From: Pseudoalteromonas luteoviolacea
GTDB lineage: Bacteria; Pseudomonadota; Gammaproteobacteria; Enterobacterales; Alteromonadaceae
Assembly (NCBI RefSeq): GCF_001696455.1
Contig: NZ_MAUJ01000001.1
Span: 620,001-684,000, forward strand
Direction of reading: 5' to 3'
Length of the DNA stretch: 64,000 nt
The notes below the pieces were generated by a model. The model was given only the letters and a program-made list of their open reading frames with translations, searched no databases and had not been told where the DNA came from. Made by a program: the position numbers and the translations under genes. Of this stretch, positions 9,457 to 19,526 are shown piece after piece (position 1 is the first letter of the stretch; each line of letters begins with the position of its first letter).

Positions 9457-12400
9457 GTGAAACACCTAACTTGTGCTGCGAGCTTGGCGATTGCCGCTCT
9501 GCCTGCACTAGCTACTCAATACCAAGCTGTGCCTGCATTTACAGGTAACGCGACCATGGGCATCAATTGTGTTCATGCGCCGGGTACTGATTTGGTAACC
9601 AATAAAGCTGATAAATGCAGCCAATTTGTGCCGCCAACTAATCCAAGAATTGATGCACAATTTCCTACACCGCCTACGACCAATAATATTGTCTATCGTA
9701 ACGCTCAGTCGAAATCATTTGCCGCGTTCGAGGGATACCCAATGGTGGTGGAAGTCGACCAAGGTAAATGTTATTTACGCAATGAGTTGGTAAATACCAT
9801 CATCGCGGAGCGAAATGTTGCGCCTGAAGAATTTACGACTTACTCATATGATTGTCCAAATGGCAATGAAGAGAGCTATGACGACAGTAATATGCTTTAC
9901 AAGTACATTGTCAGCGGCGCTTTTCAGCCACAAAACGATGCCCACTTATACGCCGGCATAACAATGCAGATGGCCGTGGATTATTTGTCTGAGTTGTATC
10001 CAGAACAAACATCCTTATGTCCTGCTTGGGATGCTCAGTACTGTATTAACCAAATGCAGCTTCGAGTTAATTATTCTGTCGATGGTCAAACTTATAGCAG
10101 TAGTTGGGATGGAACTTATGTGAATTTGGCTGCGGGTGGTAATGCTTTTGGTCAGTTTGCACATGGTAGCTCATTCGATATCGTATCCCATGAAATTGGC
10201 CACGCACTGTTAACGTGGAATAGTGATTTACAATACAGTGGTGGTGAACAATCAGCTGTACATGAAGCGTTTTCAGATATGACGACACTTGCAGCGCGCG
10301 ATTATTTTTTCAAACATTTACAGCCCACGGCAGATGCTTTCCAAGACACGCCGTTTGGACAGTCATGGCAAAATGACCAAGCGAAAAAATGGTGGTTTGC
10401 AGCCGATCGTAACTTTAATGGTACGCCTTCTCGATACATCAACTTTCCTAGATTTGATCTAATCAGTGTTGATGATTACCGAGATATCGAGGAAGCATCG
10501 GGTCCGCATCAGAAGTCAGGTGTACTTAGTAAATTTTTCTATCTTCTGAGCAATCAGAATGGTTGGGATATTGAAAAAGCATACAAATTAGTACTTAGCG
10601 CAGCAAAGCAGTGTTTCAATTCAAATAGCGACATCGATCATGCTGGTTACTGTTTAGTGAGACAAGCGAATGATCCTGTTTTAGTTAGCACATTACTACA
10701 GCAAGTTGGTGTGACACCAAGCAACTCAGGGGTTAATAACTTGCAGTTTGATGTCACGAGACTATTAGACGAAGCAAAATACGAGATTACAGATCGTAGC
10801 TTTAGCAACAGTCAGGTTGATACTCTAAAAGTGCTAGTTAACGGTGTTGCCCAAGTAGACTGGACCAAGAATACCGGTCAAGGAAGCTACTCATCAGTGA
10901 AAAGCAGTCACGTGATGTTAGACAGCGGTGAAAGTGTCATTGAGCTAAAGGTAAGATTGACAAACGGGCAAGAAAAGAATGCCTATCGCATTGTCTACGG
11001 TGCTGACACGCCAAGGTGTGTCCCTGAGACAGCTGGCCTTGCACTTTCCAGTTTAACGGTGAACGGTCAAAGTGTGATTGCAAACTCGGGCTATACATTT
11101 GCTTCATTGCAGCAGCCAGTTTATTCGTTAAACCAGTTTATGGCTCAATTTGATGCACAATTAAATAATCGTCATGTAAATGTGTATGCTGACTTCAATC
11201 GCAATCGCGTTTTTGAAGAGAAGACCGATCTACTTAGTAACGAGCTGCTGTTATCACAGAGTAATGTAACCACTGAGGTTAATTTTGACTTCAGCAACTT
11301 CCAGCATATAGCTGCGGGTCCAATGTTGCTTCGTATCCGAATTGACGATGCAAAACAAAGTGGCTGTGCGAAAACTGCGACAGGGCAAGTTGTGGATCTG
11401 CTTGTAGACTTTGTGCAAGGTAGTGATATCAAGACGGTAGAGTTTACACATCAGCAAGTGAATGACTCAATGACGTTGACGGCATCGAGCACCGGTGTAG
11501 AAAACCCAACGTATAACTGGTACTTCAATGGCCAACAAGTTGCCCAAGATACGGCTGCAATCACGCGCCAGATGACGGAAACAACCACGGTACGTGTAGA
11601 TCTGCTATCAAATGGTCAAGTGGTTCAAACTACCGAGCAAGATGTAACACCTGTAGCATCACCACGATTAAGCTTCAGCTGTACCGTCCAGCAGACTCAA
11701 TGCCAATTCTCTGTACAACATGATGTTCTGACGGCTTCGCCGCGTTACTTGTGGAGTTTCGGAGACAGCTCCAATACTCAAACGACGCGTTATACAAATG
11801 AAACATTCGCGTTTGATTATCGAGAATACGGTCAATTTGATGTCACCTTAGATTTGTATTTGGATAGCGTAAATGCACGATTTACGGCGACTAACCGTGT
11901 TTATGTGGAATCATTACCTGATGGCGTTTCTTTCGATGTAAACGTGTCTCAAGATGACCCTCTAAAAGTCACGCTTACACCTCAGTTGGGCACGCTAAAT
12001 ATCTCGGATTTACGTTGGAATGTTGAGCGTGTTTGGCATCAGCCGCAGGATATGTCTGGTCCTTGGGATTATACATTCGCCCAATTTGGCACACATGATA
12101 TTTATATGGCTTTAACCTTACCCAATGGCGCGATCCATACCATTAAACAGACCATTGTACTTGAAGACGTGACGCCACCTGAGGTGGTAACCATTAACAG
12201 CCTTGATGTAACGATGAAATACGGCTGGTGGAATAGTTGCTGGACAACGAAAACGATACGAGGAATACGTGATAATCACACTATAAATCACGCATATGAC
12301 TACAGCAGAGGATGTGTTAATAAGATTGAGGTCGATGCGACAAGTAGCGCAAATTCGTCCATCAGAATGGAGTTCTGGATAGACGAAAATAAAAATGGTG

Positions 12401-12564
12401 TATATGAAGCACATGAAAGAAATAAATATGGCTCAAAATTGAGTTTATCAAGTAAGTCAGTAAACGTTTGTGTTGTTGCATACACGGACGAACAAGGTAG
12501 TTCAGCAGTACCATGCGTTCCGCAAGAAGGTGCGGACAGCATGCAATTTAAAATAGTGAAGTAA
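9457..12564 (+). CDS. M4-type (thermolysin-like) zinc metallopeptidase without propeptide, with PKD-like C-terminal domains
   Basis: A 1035-residue exported protease starting at GTG 9457 (AAGGAG 6 nt upstream). The signal peptide is KHLTCAASLAIAALPALA. The catalytic domain shows the zinc motif HEIGH at residues 245-249, the third ligand in HEAFSDM (Glu270), and the downstream SGPHQKSGVLSKFFYLL block carrying the transition-state His. This is the M4 arrangement. After about residue 430 there are beta domains, an EF-hand-like loop (DFNRNRVFEEKTD), a PKD-like segment (YLWSFGDSSNT), and near the C terminus another calcium-loop-like DENKNGVYEAHE. Unusually, no FTP/PepSY propeptide precedes the catalytic domain, although the paralogue at 14845 has one. 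It may be kept inactive or matured in another way. Substrate is unknown; partners in the run are natural candidates. Confidence 0.85.
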   Translation: MKHLTCAASLAIAALPALATQYQAVPAFTGNATMGINCVHAPGTDLVTNKADKCSQFVPPTNPRIDAQFPTPPTTNNIVYRNAQSKSFAAFEGYPMVVEVDQGKCYLRNELVNTIIAERNVAPEEFTTYSYDCPNGNEESYDDSNMLYKYIVSGAFQPQNDAHLYAGITMQMAVDYLSELYPEQTSLCPAWDAQYCINQMQLRVNYSVDGQTYSSSWDGTYVNLAAGGNAFGQFAHGSSFDIVSHEIGHALLTWNSDLQYSGGEQSAVHEAFSDMTTLAARDYFFKHLQPTADAFQDTPFGQSWQNDQAKKWWFAADRNFNGTPSRYINFPRFDLISVDDYRDIEEASGPHQKSGVLSKFFYLLSNQNGWDIEKAYKLVLSAAKQCFNSNSDIDHAGYCLVRQANDPVLVSTLLQQVGVTPSNSGVNNLQFDVTRLLDEAKYEITDRSFSNSQVDTLKVLVNGVAQVDWTKNTGQGSYSSVKSSHVMLDSGESVIELKVRLTNGQEKNAYRIVYGADTPRCVPETAGLALSSLTVNGQSVIANSGYTFASLQQPVYSLNQFMAQFDAQLNNRHVNVYADFNRNRVFEEKTDLLSNELLLSQSNVTTEVNFDFSNFQHIAAGPMLLRIRIDDAKQSGCAKTATGQVVDLLVDFVQGSDIKTVEFTHQQVNDSMTLTASSTGVENPTYNWYFNGQQVAQDTAAITRQMTETTTVRVDLLSNGQVVQTTEQDVTPVASPRLSFSCTVQQTQCQFSVQHDVLTASPRYLWSFGDSSNTQTTRYTNETFAFDYREYGQFDVTLDLYLDSVNARFTATNRVYVESLPDGVSFDVNVSQDDPLKVTLTPQLGTLNISDLRWNVERVWHQPQDMSGPWDYTFAQFGTHDIYMALTLPNGAIHTIKQTIVLEDVTPPEVVTINSLDVTMKYGWWNSCWTTKTIRGIRDNHTINHAYDYSRGCVNKIEVDATSSANSSIRMEFWIDENKNGVYEAHERNKYGSKLSLSSKSVNVCVVAYTDEQGSSAVPCVPQEGADSMQFKIVK

Positions 12565-12586
12565 TATATAAATTAAGGAGAATAAA

Positions 12587-14605
12587 ATGAAACTTAGCTT
12601 TTTAGCGCTTACTGTTAGTTCGGCATTGGCATTTGGATCTGTCGCTGCGTTCGAACAACCAATAACTAAAAAAGTAAGCACGCCTATCGTTCAAGGTCTT
12701 AATGTACAAGATGGTGTTCAGTATGTAGACCCAGATAGTAAAGAAGCAATTGCTGAGATGGAGAAAATTTTCAAAGAAGCTGGTTGGAATGATAAAAACA
12801 GTCCACAGCTTTTCAAAGAGCTTCATACTCCTCAAGCAAAAATTGATGTGCAAGATGCGCGTTTTGTAAGAAGTTATAATAGTAGTGATACAACGGAAGC
12901 TGAACTAGAGTCTTACTTTAGCCACCTAGGTTTCAACATTGTTGGTGAAGGTGCTTCTAAACTGTTCAAAATTCGTTTGTTAAATGCTGAACCAAAAGCA
13001 ACGAACCTGACGGTACTATCTATCAAATTAGTTAATGAGAAAGGTGAGCAAATCACAACTCAACAAACTGCACGTTTCTTTGGTGATGGTGGAGCGAACT
13101 TGAACCGTAAAGTATTAGGTGGTGAAGCGACAGTTGAAAGCGCATACGAGCATGTTAAGCGCGCAAAAGAGGTTTATGGTAAAGGTACTGCTTACGTTAT
13201 GTTTGCAGATGGTACTAAGGTTCTGAAAAAGATTGATGTTAAGTATGACAAACATGCAATCTTAGGCATGTTAGCAAAAGAGCTTGGTTTGCCAGTTAAC
13301 AATCGCCCTGCGAATGCACCAATGGTTATGGCTAAAGCTGATTTCGCTGAAGCAGCCGCTGGTGTTGGTATTGCGCAAGTTGACGCATTCCAACATGTTG
13401 TCGATCATCCAAAAGATTTCCGTAAAGCAGACGCAAACAAAAAGAATGTTGCGGGTCAAGACGGCGTTATCATGGTTTGTTTGAACCGTGACTACGGAGA
13501 TTGTGACTACCCAATGGTCCAAGCGGGTGGTGATTACAATAATATTCCACACGTAACAATTCCATTTAAAGGTAGCATCACATTACCAACATACATTTCT
13601 CGTGTTTTATTTGAAGAGGATGATGTGCTAGCGGCACAAAATGTGCCACCTACAGATGTGATGATCCAATCAAAAGAAGCTTTCCACGATAAGTTATCGC
13701 TGCACAATGCAAACATGAAAGCGAAATTTGAGCAGTATTTCACAATTGACTATCGTTTTGACCAAGCGACTTGGTCGCCAGTAACAACGTTGAGCTGGGA
13801 TATTCCTCGTGAAGCAGCATTATTCGCACGTCCAGGTATTTTCCAACGCCGCGCCGATGCATACTGGATCATGAACATTGCTCTTGAAGTAAACTGGATG
13901 GGTAACTTACAAGACGCAATGACTTACTTCGGTGCGACGCAGGAAGAGTATGATTATATTACTGGTTATACTTCTTACATCATCGCATCAGAAGAAGCGC
14001 CTGAATTACCAAAAGATATGGCTCGTTATGACCAAGCGCCACTTCAGTTCTCTTTCAGTTGTTTAGCAAAAGGCACGCAGATCTTGATGCCAAATAAACA
14101 GTCGAAAGCAGTTGAAACATTCAATGTTGGTGATCTTGTACTTGGTGCAAGTGAGTTTGAACCAGACAATACTGAAGTACTTAAAGTTGTTGATGTATCT
14201 GTGGGTGTAGAGCACTTACCTATGGTTAAACTAACTACTGAGCATGGCCAAACACTTACCCTAACTGAATCTCACCCTCTAGTGCGTGAAGGTGGTAAGG
14301 CTGTATGGGCATTGAACGTCGCTGAAGGTGATGTAATTCAAACTGCAAAAGGTCCTGCTAAAATCACTAAGTTCGAGAAGGTTGATTACAAAGATAATGT
14401 ATATAACCTTAAACTCGCACGTGTAAATGGTAAGCAAGACGCAGGCGAAACTTTTGTCATGTTTGCTAATGGTGTTTCTGTTGGTGATTTAGCGATGCAA
14501 ACAGAAAACGAGCTAGAAACTCACAAGGAAACGGTTGAAGAAGCATTACAGCGTATTCCTCAAGAGTGGCACGCTGACTACCTAAATAGTTTAGAAACTA
14601 AGTAA
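12587..14605 (+). CDS. Exported protein with C-terminal Hedgehog/intein (Hint) domain
   Basis: A 672-residue protein. AAGGAG precedes ATG 12587. The signal peptide is MKLSFLALTVSSALAFGSVAA. Residues 25 to about 490 are unrecognised. At Cys492 a Hint domain begins: CLAKGTQILMPNKQS, then VETFNVGDLVLG, the TxxH motif (Thr560-Glu-Ser-His563, followed by Pro-Leu), an AEGDVIQTAKG stretch, and the terminal FVMFANGVSVGD. Hint domains perform N-S acyl shift and self-cleavage, as in inteins and Hedgehog proteins. The nucleophile and TxxH are present, but the final His-Asn needed for Asn cyclisation is replaced by Gly-Asp, so splicing is unlikely and Hedgehog- or BIL-type cleavage is more likely. About 45 polar residues follow. 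It is last in the run before the terminator at 14620. Confidence 0.82.
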   Translation: MKLSFLALTVSSALAFGSVAAFEQPITKKVSTPIVQGLNVQDGVQYVDPDSKEAIAEMEKIFKEAGWNDKNSPQLFKELHTPQAKIDVQDARFVRSYNSSDTTEAELESYFSHLGFNIVGEGASKLFKIRLLNAEPKATNLTVLSIKLVNEKGEQITTQQTARFFGDGGANLNRKVLGGEATVESAYEHVKRAKEVYGKGTAYVMFADGTKVLKKIDVKYDKHAILGMLAKELGLPVNNRPANAPMVMAKADFAEAAAGVGIAQVDAFQHVVDHPKDFRKADANKKNVAGQDGVIMVCLNRDYGDCDYPMVQAGGDYNNIPHVTIPFKGSITLPTYISRVLFEEDDVLAAQNVPPTDVMIQSKEAFHDKLSLHNANMKAKFEQYFTIDYRFDQATWSPVTTLSWDIPREAALFARPGIFQRRADAYWIMNIALEVNWMGNLQDAMTYFGATQEEYDYITGYTSYIIASEEAPELPKDMARYDQAPLQFSFSCLAKGTQILMPNKQSKAVETFNVGDLVLGASEFEPDNTEVLKVVDVSVGVEHLPMVKLTTEHGQTLTLTESHPLVREGGKAVWALNVAEGDVIQTAKGPAKITKFEKVDYKDNVYNLKLARVNGKQDAGETFVMFANGVSVGDLAMQTENELETHKETVEEALQRIPQEWHADYLNSLETK

Positions 14606-14619
14606 CCGGTAACCCTTTA

Positions 14620-14648
14620 AAAAAGCTGGCTTTATGCCAGCTTTTTTA
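14620..14648 (+). terminator. Intrinsic terminator of the secretome run
   Basis: Stem AAAAAGCTGGC (14620-14630), 5-nt loop, and exact complementary arm 14636-14646 running into a T-tract. It is 15 nt past the Hint gene stop. It separates the 2432-14605 run from the second M4 peptidase. Confidence 0.92.
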
Positions 14649-14844
14649 TTCAAAGCGATTATATTGAGAAAATATAAGCGTATTATTTTAATTTAATTAT
14701 TTAAAAAAGCTGATTAATCTACTTGTGCATTCACCGATATTAATCAGGGTGCTAGATAAAAAGTATTTTTTAAAGGAATGATTGTAGAACATAATAATTA
14801 GTTGTGTAAAATAGAGGTTAACTTAATGAAATAAGGACTAGGCA

Positions 14845-17800
14845 GTGCGCATACTAGGAAGTGTCGTTGCACTATTTGCTTGCTTCTCCGCAGCGAGTAG
14901 TCAATCATCAAATCAATTTCAAAATGAAATCAATCATTCACTCCCTGCTGATTCATCAAGTGTGGAAGCGATTAATAACTCATCTCCATTTAGTTATAAG
15001 CAAATCAAATCGGTAGCAATATCACAAGAAAGCAAGTTAGAGCACTACGCACTTTACTGGCGCGATATTAAAGTTTTGAATAGTGATATCGTATTACGTG
15101 TTGATAAGAGCTTTAATCGGAGAATTGTTTCAGGCACGTTACATCAAGCGGATACATTGCAGTTGAGTCTATTGAGTCGTCAATCAATGTCAAATGCGTA
15201 CCCTCATGATATTGAGGCTTTGAAGGAAACTGCCGTTAAACGCTATGACGTTGATAAGTCAAAATTAAGGAATATAAAGCAGTTCGTCGCTAAAAACAGG
15301 CTTGGTAATTTATCTCCGGTATATCAATTAGAGCTAGTTGATAATAATAAACAAAGAAGAGTGATAACCTTTGATGCGTCTACGCTTGTGGTGACTGGCG
15401 ATATTAATGCAACGGCGTCATTTATCTCGCCTCATTCAGAAAGTTATTATGCGGTTGCCACAACCACAGGTAATTATAAGCTGGGCCTCAATTGTCATCA
15501 ATCACCTGATATGTCGACTGAACAATGTCAAAATACAGTACTGCCCAATGAGCACCCTCTAGCTCAATTATATTTTCCTATTGCACCTACAATCAGTAAC
15601 CTGTATTTCAGAAACTCAGGAGAAGGGGCATTTTCTGAATTTTCTGGTTATCCAATGGTCGTTAAATTAGAAAATGGGCAGTGTATATATAGTAATAATT
15701 TAGTGGAAACTTATTATGGCAGCAGCAATACACCTCATGCCTACGACTGCTCTTCTGGAGTGACAGAGAGCCATGGCATTGAAGGCAGTCCTTACATATA
15801 TTATTTGGCGAAAGGCGCAATTAAAGCAGTAAATGATGCGCACTTCTATGCAGGTGTAACCGCACAGGTTGTTTACGACCATTTCTCAAACCTATACCCA
15901 GAACAAAATGAGCGATGCCCTGAAGGTGGGAGCTATTGCCTGAATGTTATTAAACAAAGAGCTGATTCGGGACACATTAGTCAAAGTAGTTGGGATGGTG
16001 AGTTTACAAATTATGCCAGTGGCTTTAGAGGCGCACCTTTCCCACACGGGAGTTCTATTGATATTGTGGCACACGAGATCGGTCACGCTATTTTAGAGTG
16101 GAACACGGGGAACATCATTTCAAATGTTGATGATATAGGAGACAGTGATGGCACTAGATCACAAAGAAGTGCTTTACATGAAAGTTTTGCAGATATTACC
16201 GCTATTGCAGTGAAGGACCACTATTATAGAAACCTGCTTTCAGATCCATCTGAGTCTAATTGGACAAATACGCCCGTGTTTTCAAAATTATCTTCACAGG
16301 AAGAGTACTTTTGGGCAATAGGTTGGGATGCACGTATCAGAAATACATATTCCAGGTTTCTTAAGCAGCCAAGGCGAGACGGAGTTAGTATCGATGACTA
16401 TCGTGACTTTGAAAGTGTGACAGGTTCGCATCAAAGGGCAGGGGCATTTAACAAGCTATTCTATTTAATTGCGACCAGCGACGAGTGGAATGTTGAGAGA
16501 GCCTATGGGCTAGTTATCAAGGCGATGACTGCCTGCTTTAATGAAACAACGGGGATGCTAGAGGCTGCTCAATGTCTAATCGAAGTCGCGAATGATGAAG
16601 ACAAACAACAGATAGCGGCACTGGCTAAGCGAGTTGGACTTATTCCACAAGATAGTCGGGCCACCACCTTAGAGGTATCTATAGAGCGTCTATTTGAACA
16701 AGTTTCTTATCATATCGCAGATGAACGTTTGTCTGGCGATACCGTTGATAAACTGATTATACGCCAAGGCGAAGAGACCTTGTTAGAATGGATTCCCAAC
16801 ACTCAAAAAACTTGGTTGGAGGCCTCAAAAGGAGAGTTCACACTAAGTAAAGGCGACCATGAGTTGTATTGGCAGGCAGAATTAAACAACGGCTCAACGT
16901 TAGAGAGCTATCGCATTGCCTCACTCATTGAGCAAGCCATTTGCAAGCCTGAAAGCTCAGCCGCATCACATCTAAATAGCCTCACCGTAAATGGAGAAGC
17001 TCTTGAAGTAACGGGGGGATACGAACATGTCAGACTTGTCGACGCAGTATACTCACAAGCACCTTTGAAAATTCAGTTGCCTATAGATATCAGCCAGTTG
17101 CAAGTTAAGGCGTATATTGATTTGGATCGGAATGGTTACTTTGATACAGAGGAGATAGCTTTACCAACCGGCATAACAAATGAAATCGTATTACCAAAGG
17201 AACCCTTTGGTGAATTAAAACAAGGGCCAGCTTTAGTTCGGTTAGTTGTAGGGGAGCAAAATGGCACTTCAAGTTGTACAAGCGAAGCAGAAGCGCAAAC
17301 CATCGATGTGAAGTTTGCCTATTTACAAGGAGAGTATATCGCGCCAGCGCTAAGTTTTGGATACAAGCAGTTTAACGACACCATCAACCTAGACGTTCCT
17401 CATCAATATAGCAATGCATATTCATTTAAATGGTTAATTGACGATGAGCAATTTGACACAGACAGCTACACCTTTTCAAAGCAGATGTCTCAAAGTGCAG
17501 AAGTGAGCTTAGTTCTGCTTAGAGATGACGAAGAGGTAAATCGTGTTACTCAGCAAGTTACCGTAGTGAACGCACCTAACTTTAACGTGCAATGTGCGCA
17601 AAATGGCACTGTCTGTCAACTTAATTTAAATTACGACAATGAACTAACGGGGGCTAAGTATAGATGGGAAGTTAATGGCGAAACGATTGAGCGAAGTGAT
17701 TTATCTACATTTGAGTACGATTTTGAGGCATATGGTGAGTATGTAATTTCGGTATTAACCTTGGTAGATGACGGTGCCGTACAGTTCACATATGAAGAAA

Positions 17801-18606
17801 CGATCGAGTTACACGAGGCCCCAGAGTTAGACATTAATGTCACTCAACAAAATATGAACTTTACATTCAATATTGGAGAAGCACTCCCTGAAGGGTATGA
17901 GCTAGTGTTGATAATAGACGGTGTCGAGTATCAACACGATGCGCTTGAAACTGTTATTGAAATTGCTAAAAAGCCAAATCAAATCTCCTATGTTGTGAAA
18001 AAGGGTGGCATTGTGATTAAACAAGAGCCGTTGCAACTTGAATACATAGATGACCCTCAATTGTCTATTGATTGCTTACTTGAGGGCAGCACTTGCCAAT
18101 TTACTTCTGAGCATGCGGATTTAGGGGAAAACCTGACATATCATTGGGATTTCGGCAATGGAGAGACGGCGATAACTGAAACGCCAACTGTTTCACATTC
18201 ATATGAATACTCAGACACCTATATTGCAGCCTTGAAGCTAGTAGTGAATGAAGGTGCAGAGTTTACAGTGAGCACGGAGCTGACAATAGATAATCCAATT
18301 TCTACTTTTGAAGTAAGCTCAAGCCAACACAATCGAACGATTAAATTAGAAGTAACAGGTGAAACCTCGTCCGATATGAGCTTTGTTTGGTCTATTGGTT
18401 CCGAAAGACTATCTGGAAAAGTCGTCAGTTTTGATATTGCAGAACTAGGGGGTGAATACAATGTCCAGCTGCAAATACTGAAAAACGACGGTATCGTAAA
18501 AGAGATCAATAAAGTGGTGGTTGGACATCCTGATATAGGTTTAGACTTTGTTTGGAAGTTACATCGACCAAACACGTTGAATTTCGAGTTTTCTGTGTCT
18601 AAGTAA
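14845..18606 (+). CDS. M4-type zinc metallopeptidase with propeptide and long Ig/PKD-like C-terminal region
   Basis: A 1253-residue exported protease, paralogue of the one at 9457. The start is GTG 14845, followed by the signal peptide RILGSVVALFACFSAASS. Residues about 45-195 resemble an FTP/PepSY inhibitory propeptide (YALYWRDIKVLNSDIVLRV, later VYQLELVDNNKQRRVITFD). The catalytic domain has HEIGH at 410-414, HESFADI as the third-ligand helix, and the DFESVTGSHQRAGAFNKLF block typical of M4. The C-terminal half holds an EF-hand-like loop (DLDRNGYFDTEEI) and several PKD/Ig-like domains, one with the hallmark YHWDFGNGETA. It has its own promoter region after the terminator at 14620. The pair suggests that duplication was followed by loss of the propeptide in the copy inside the run. 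Confidence 0.87.
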   Translation: MRILGSVVALFACFSAASSQSSNQFQNEINHSLPADSSSVEAINNSSPFSYKQIKSVAISQESKLEHYALYWRDIKVLNSDIVLRVDKSFNRRIVSGTLHQADTLQLSLLSRQSMSNAYPHDIEALKETAVKRYDVDKSKLRNIKQFVAKNRLGNLSPVYQLELVDNNKQRRVITFDASTLVVTGDINATASFISPHSESYYAVATTTGNYKLGLNCHQSPDMSTEQCQNTVLPNEHPLAQLYFPIAPTISNLYFRNSGEGAFSEFSGYPMVVKLENGQCIYSNNLVETYYGSSNTPHAYDCSSGVTESHGIEGSPYIYYLAKGAIKAVNDAHFYAGVTAQVVYDHFSNLYPEQNERCPEGGSYCLNVIKQRADSGHISQSSWDGEFTNYASGFRGAPFPHGSSIDIVAHEIGHAILEWNTGNIISNVDDIGDSDGTRSQRSALHESFADITAIAVKDHYYRNLLSDPSESNWTNTPVFSKLSSQEEYFWAIGWDARIRNTYSRFLKQPRRDGVSIDDYRDFESVTGSHQRAGAFNKLFYLIATSDEWNVERAYGLVIKAMTACFNETTGMLEAAQCLIEVANDEDKQQIAALAKRVGLIPQDSRATTLEVSIERLFEQVSYHIADERLSGDTVDKLIIRQGEETLLEWIPNTQKTWLEASKGEFTLSKGDHELYWQAELNNGSTLESYRIASLIEQAICKPESSAASHLNSLTVNGEALEVTGGYEHVRLVDAVYSQAPLKIQLPIDISQLQVKAYIDLDRNGYFDTEEIALPTGITNEIVLPKEPFGELKQGPALVRLVVGEQNGTSSCTSEAEAQTIDVKFAYLQGEYIAPALSFGYKQFNDTINLDVPHQYSNAYSFKWLIDDEQFDTDSYTFSKQMSQSAEVSLVLLRDDEEVNRVTQQVTVVNAPNFNVQCAQNGTVCQLNLNYDNELTGAKYRWEVNGETIERSDLSTFEYDFEAYGEYVISVLTLVDDGAVQFTYEETIELHEAPELDINVTQQNMNFTFNIGEALPEGYELVLIIDGVEYQHDALETVIEIAKKPNQISYVVKKGGIVIKQEPLQLEYIDDPQLSIDCLLEGSTCQFTSEHADLGENLTYHWDFGNGETAITETPTVSHSYEYSDTYIAALKLVVNEGAEFTVSTELTIDNPISTFEVSSSQHNRTIKLEVTGETSSDMSFVWSIGSERLSGKVVSFDIAELGGEYNVQLQILKNDGIVKEINKVVVGHPDIGLDFVWKLHRPNTLNFEFSVSK

Positions 18607-18631
18607 TTCGTAAACCGGTTTTCAGACAGTA

Positions 18632-18664
18632 AATGCCCGATTGAGCAGCAGCTTATCGGGCATT
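18632..18664. terminator. Terminator hairpin between convergent genes
   Basis: Arms AATGCCCGAT (18632-18641) and ATCGGGCATT (18655-18664) around a 13-nt loop, between the M4 gene stop (18606) and the rlmA stop (18714). The T-run after it on the plus strand is imperfect (CGCTTTT). Confidence 0.65.
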
Positions 18665-18713
18665 CGCTTTTAGAGCGTTCAAAGCAATTATAAATCAGTT
18701 TTAAACAGTCGCT

Positions 18714-19526
18714 TTATTGCGGATGTGTTTTTCTGAATTGGGTAACCAAGAATGACAGAGTGATATCGTGGTGGGTTTTGCTTGATAATGCTTCAAAATG
18801 GGAATCTTTAAACTTCCAAGCAAAAGGCGTCATTTTTATTAAATTAAATATGACTTCAGTAGAAATGGAGTGTACTTCCTGGAACAATGTTTGTTCCGTT
18901 TCAATAAACCCTTCTGGGCAACCGGGCGATTCATGTAAACGCACTTCATCATATATGTGTTGTTTTAATTCATACAGGTGATGAGGACCTGGACTTACGA
19001 TTATCAACGTGCCCGCAGGTGACAAAAGCCTTGCAGATTCTTTGTCAAAAACAGGGGCAAATATGCTCAAAACGACATCGGCTAACGCATCTTCAAAGGG
19101 GGCGTCTTTACTAGAAGCAACACTAAAGTTAGGTTTATCATAGCGTTTTGCTGCGTACTTGATCGCAGGTTTACTGATGTCTAAACCATAAATTGATGAC
19201 TTTCCATCCAACTCATTGGCGATTGCTTGTGTATAGAACCCCTCTCCACACCCTAAATCAATCACCGTTTTTGGTTGTTTACTTGCTACAAGGCTGGCTA
19301 ATGACCGTTGTAAAAATTGATAGTGAGGTGTGGCAAAAAACGCTCTTCTCGCTTGCACCATGTCTAAGTTGTCCCCTGGTTGCTTTGAGCGCTTAAATTG
19401 CACTGGCAACAGGTTTATATAACCTTCTTTTGCAAAGTCGAATTGATGACGGTTAGTACACCCTAAACTATTGCCTATTTGGACAAGTGATTCAGAGCAT
19501 ATTGGGCAACGGTATTCTAAAGTCAT
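18714..19526 (-). CDS. rlmA: 23S rRNA (guanine-N1)-methyltransferase RlmA
   Basis: A 270-residue class I SAM-dependent methyltransferase acting on G745 (RlmA-I type) or the neighbouring G748 of 23S rRNA. The N terminus carries the family's zinc finger: two cysteines in YRCPICSESL, then CTNRHQFDFAKEGY with Cys and His ligands. The sequence continues with the typical YINLLPVQ and GDNLDMVQARR. The SAM motif I is VIDLGCGEGFYTQ at about residues 88-100, with SIYGLDISKPAIKYAA next. Length matches the family (about 270). The start overlaps the stop of the upstream membrane-protein gene by 4 nt (ATGA), showing co-transcription with it. The assignment is secure; RlmAI rather than RlmAII is expected for a Gram-negative organism. 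Confidence 0.93.
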   Translation of the reverse strand: MTLEYRCPICSESLVQIGNSLGCTNRHQFDFAKEGYINLLPVQFKRSKQPGDNLDMVQARRAFFATPHYQFLQRSLASLVASKQPKTVIDLGCGEGFYTQAIANELDGKSSIYGLDISKPAIKYAAKRYDKPNFSVASSKDAPFEDALADVVLSIFAPVFDKESARLLSPAGTLIIVSPGPHHLYELKQHIYDEVRLHESPGCPEGFIETEQTLFQEVHSISTEVIFNLIKMTPFAWKFKDSHFEALSSKTHHDITLSFLVTQFRKTHPQ

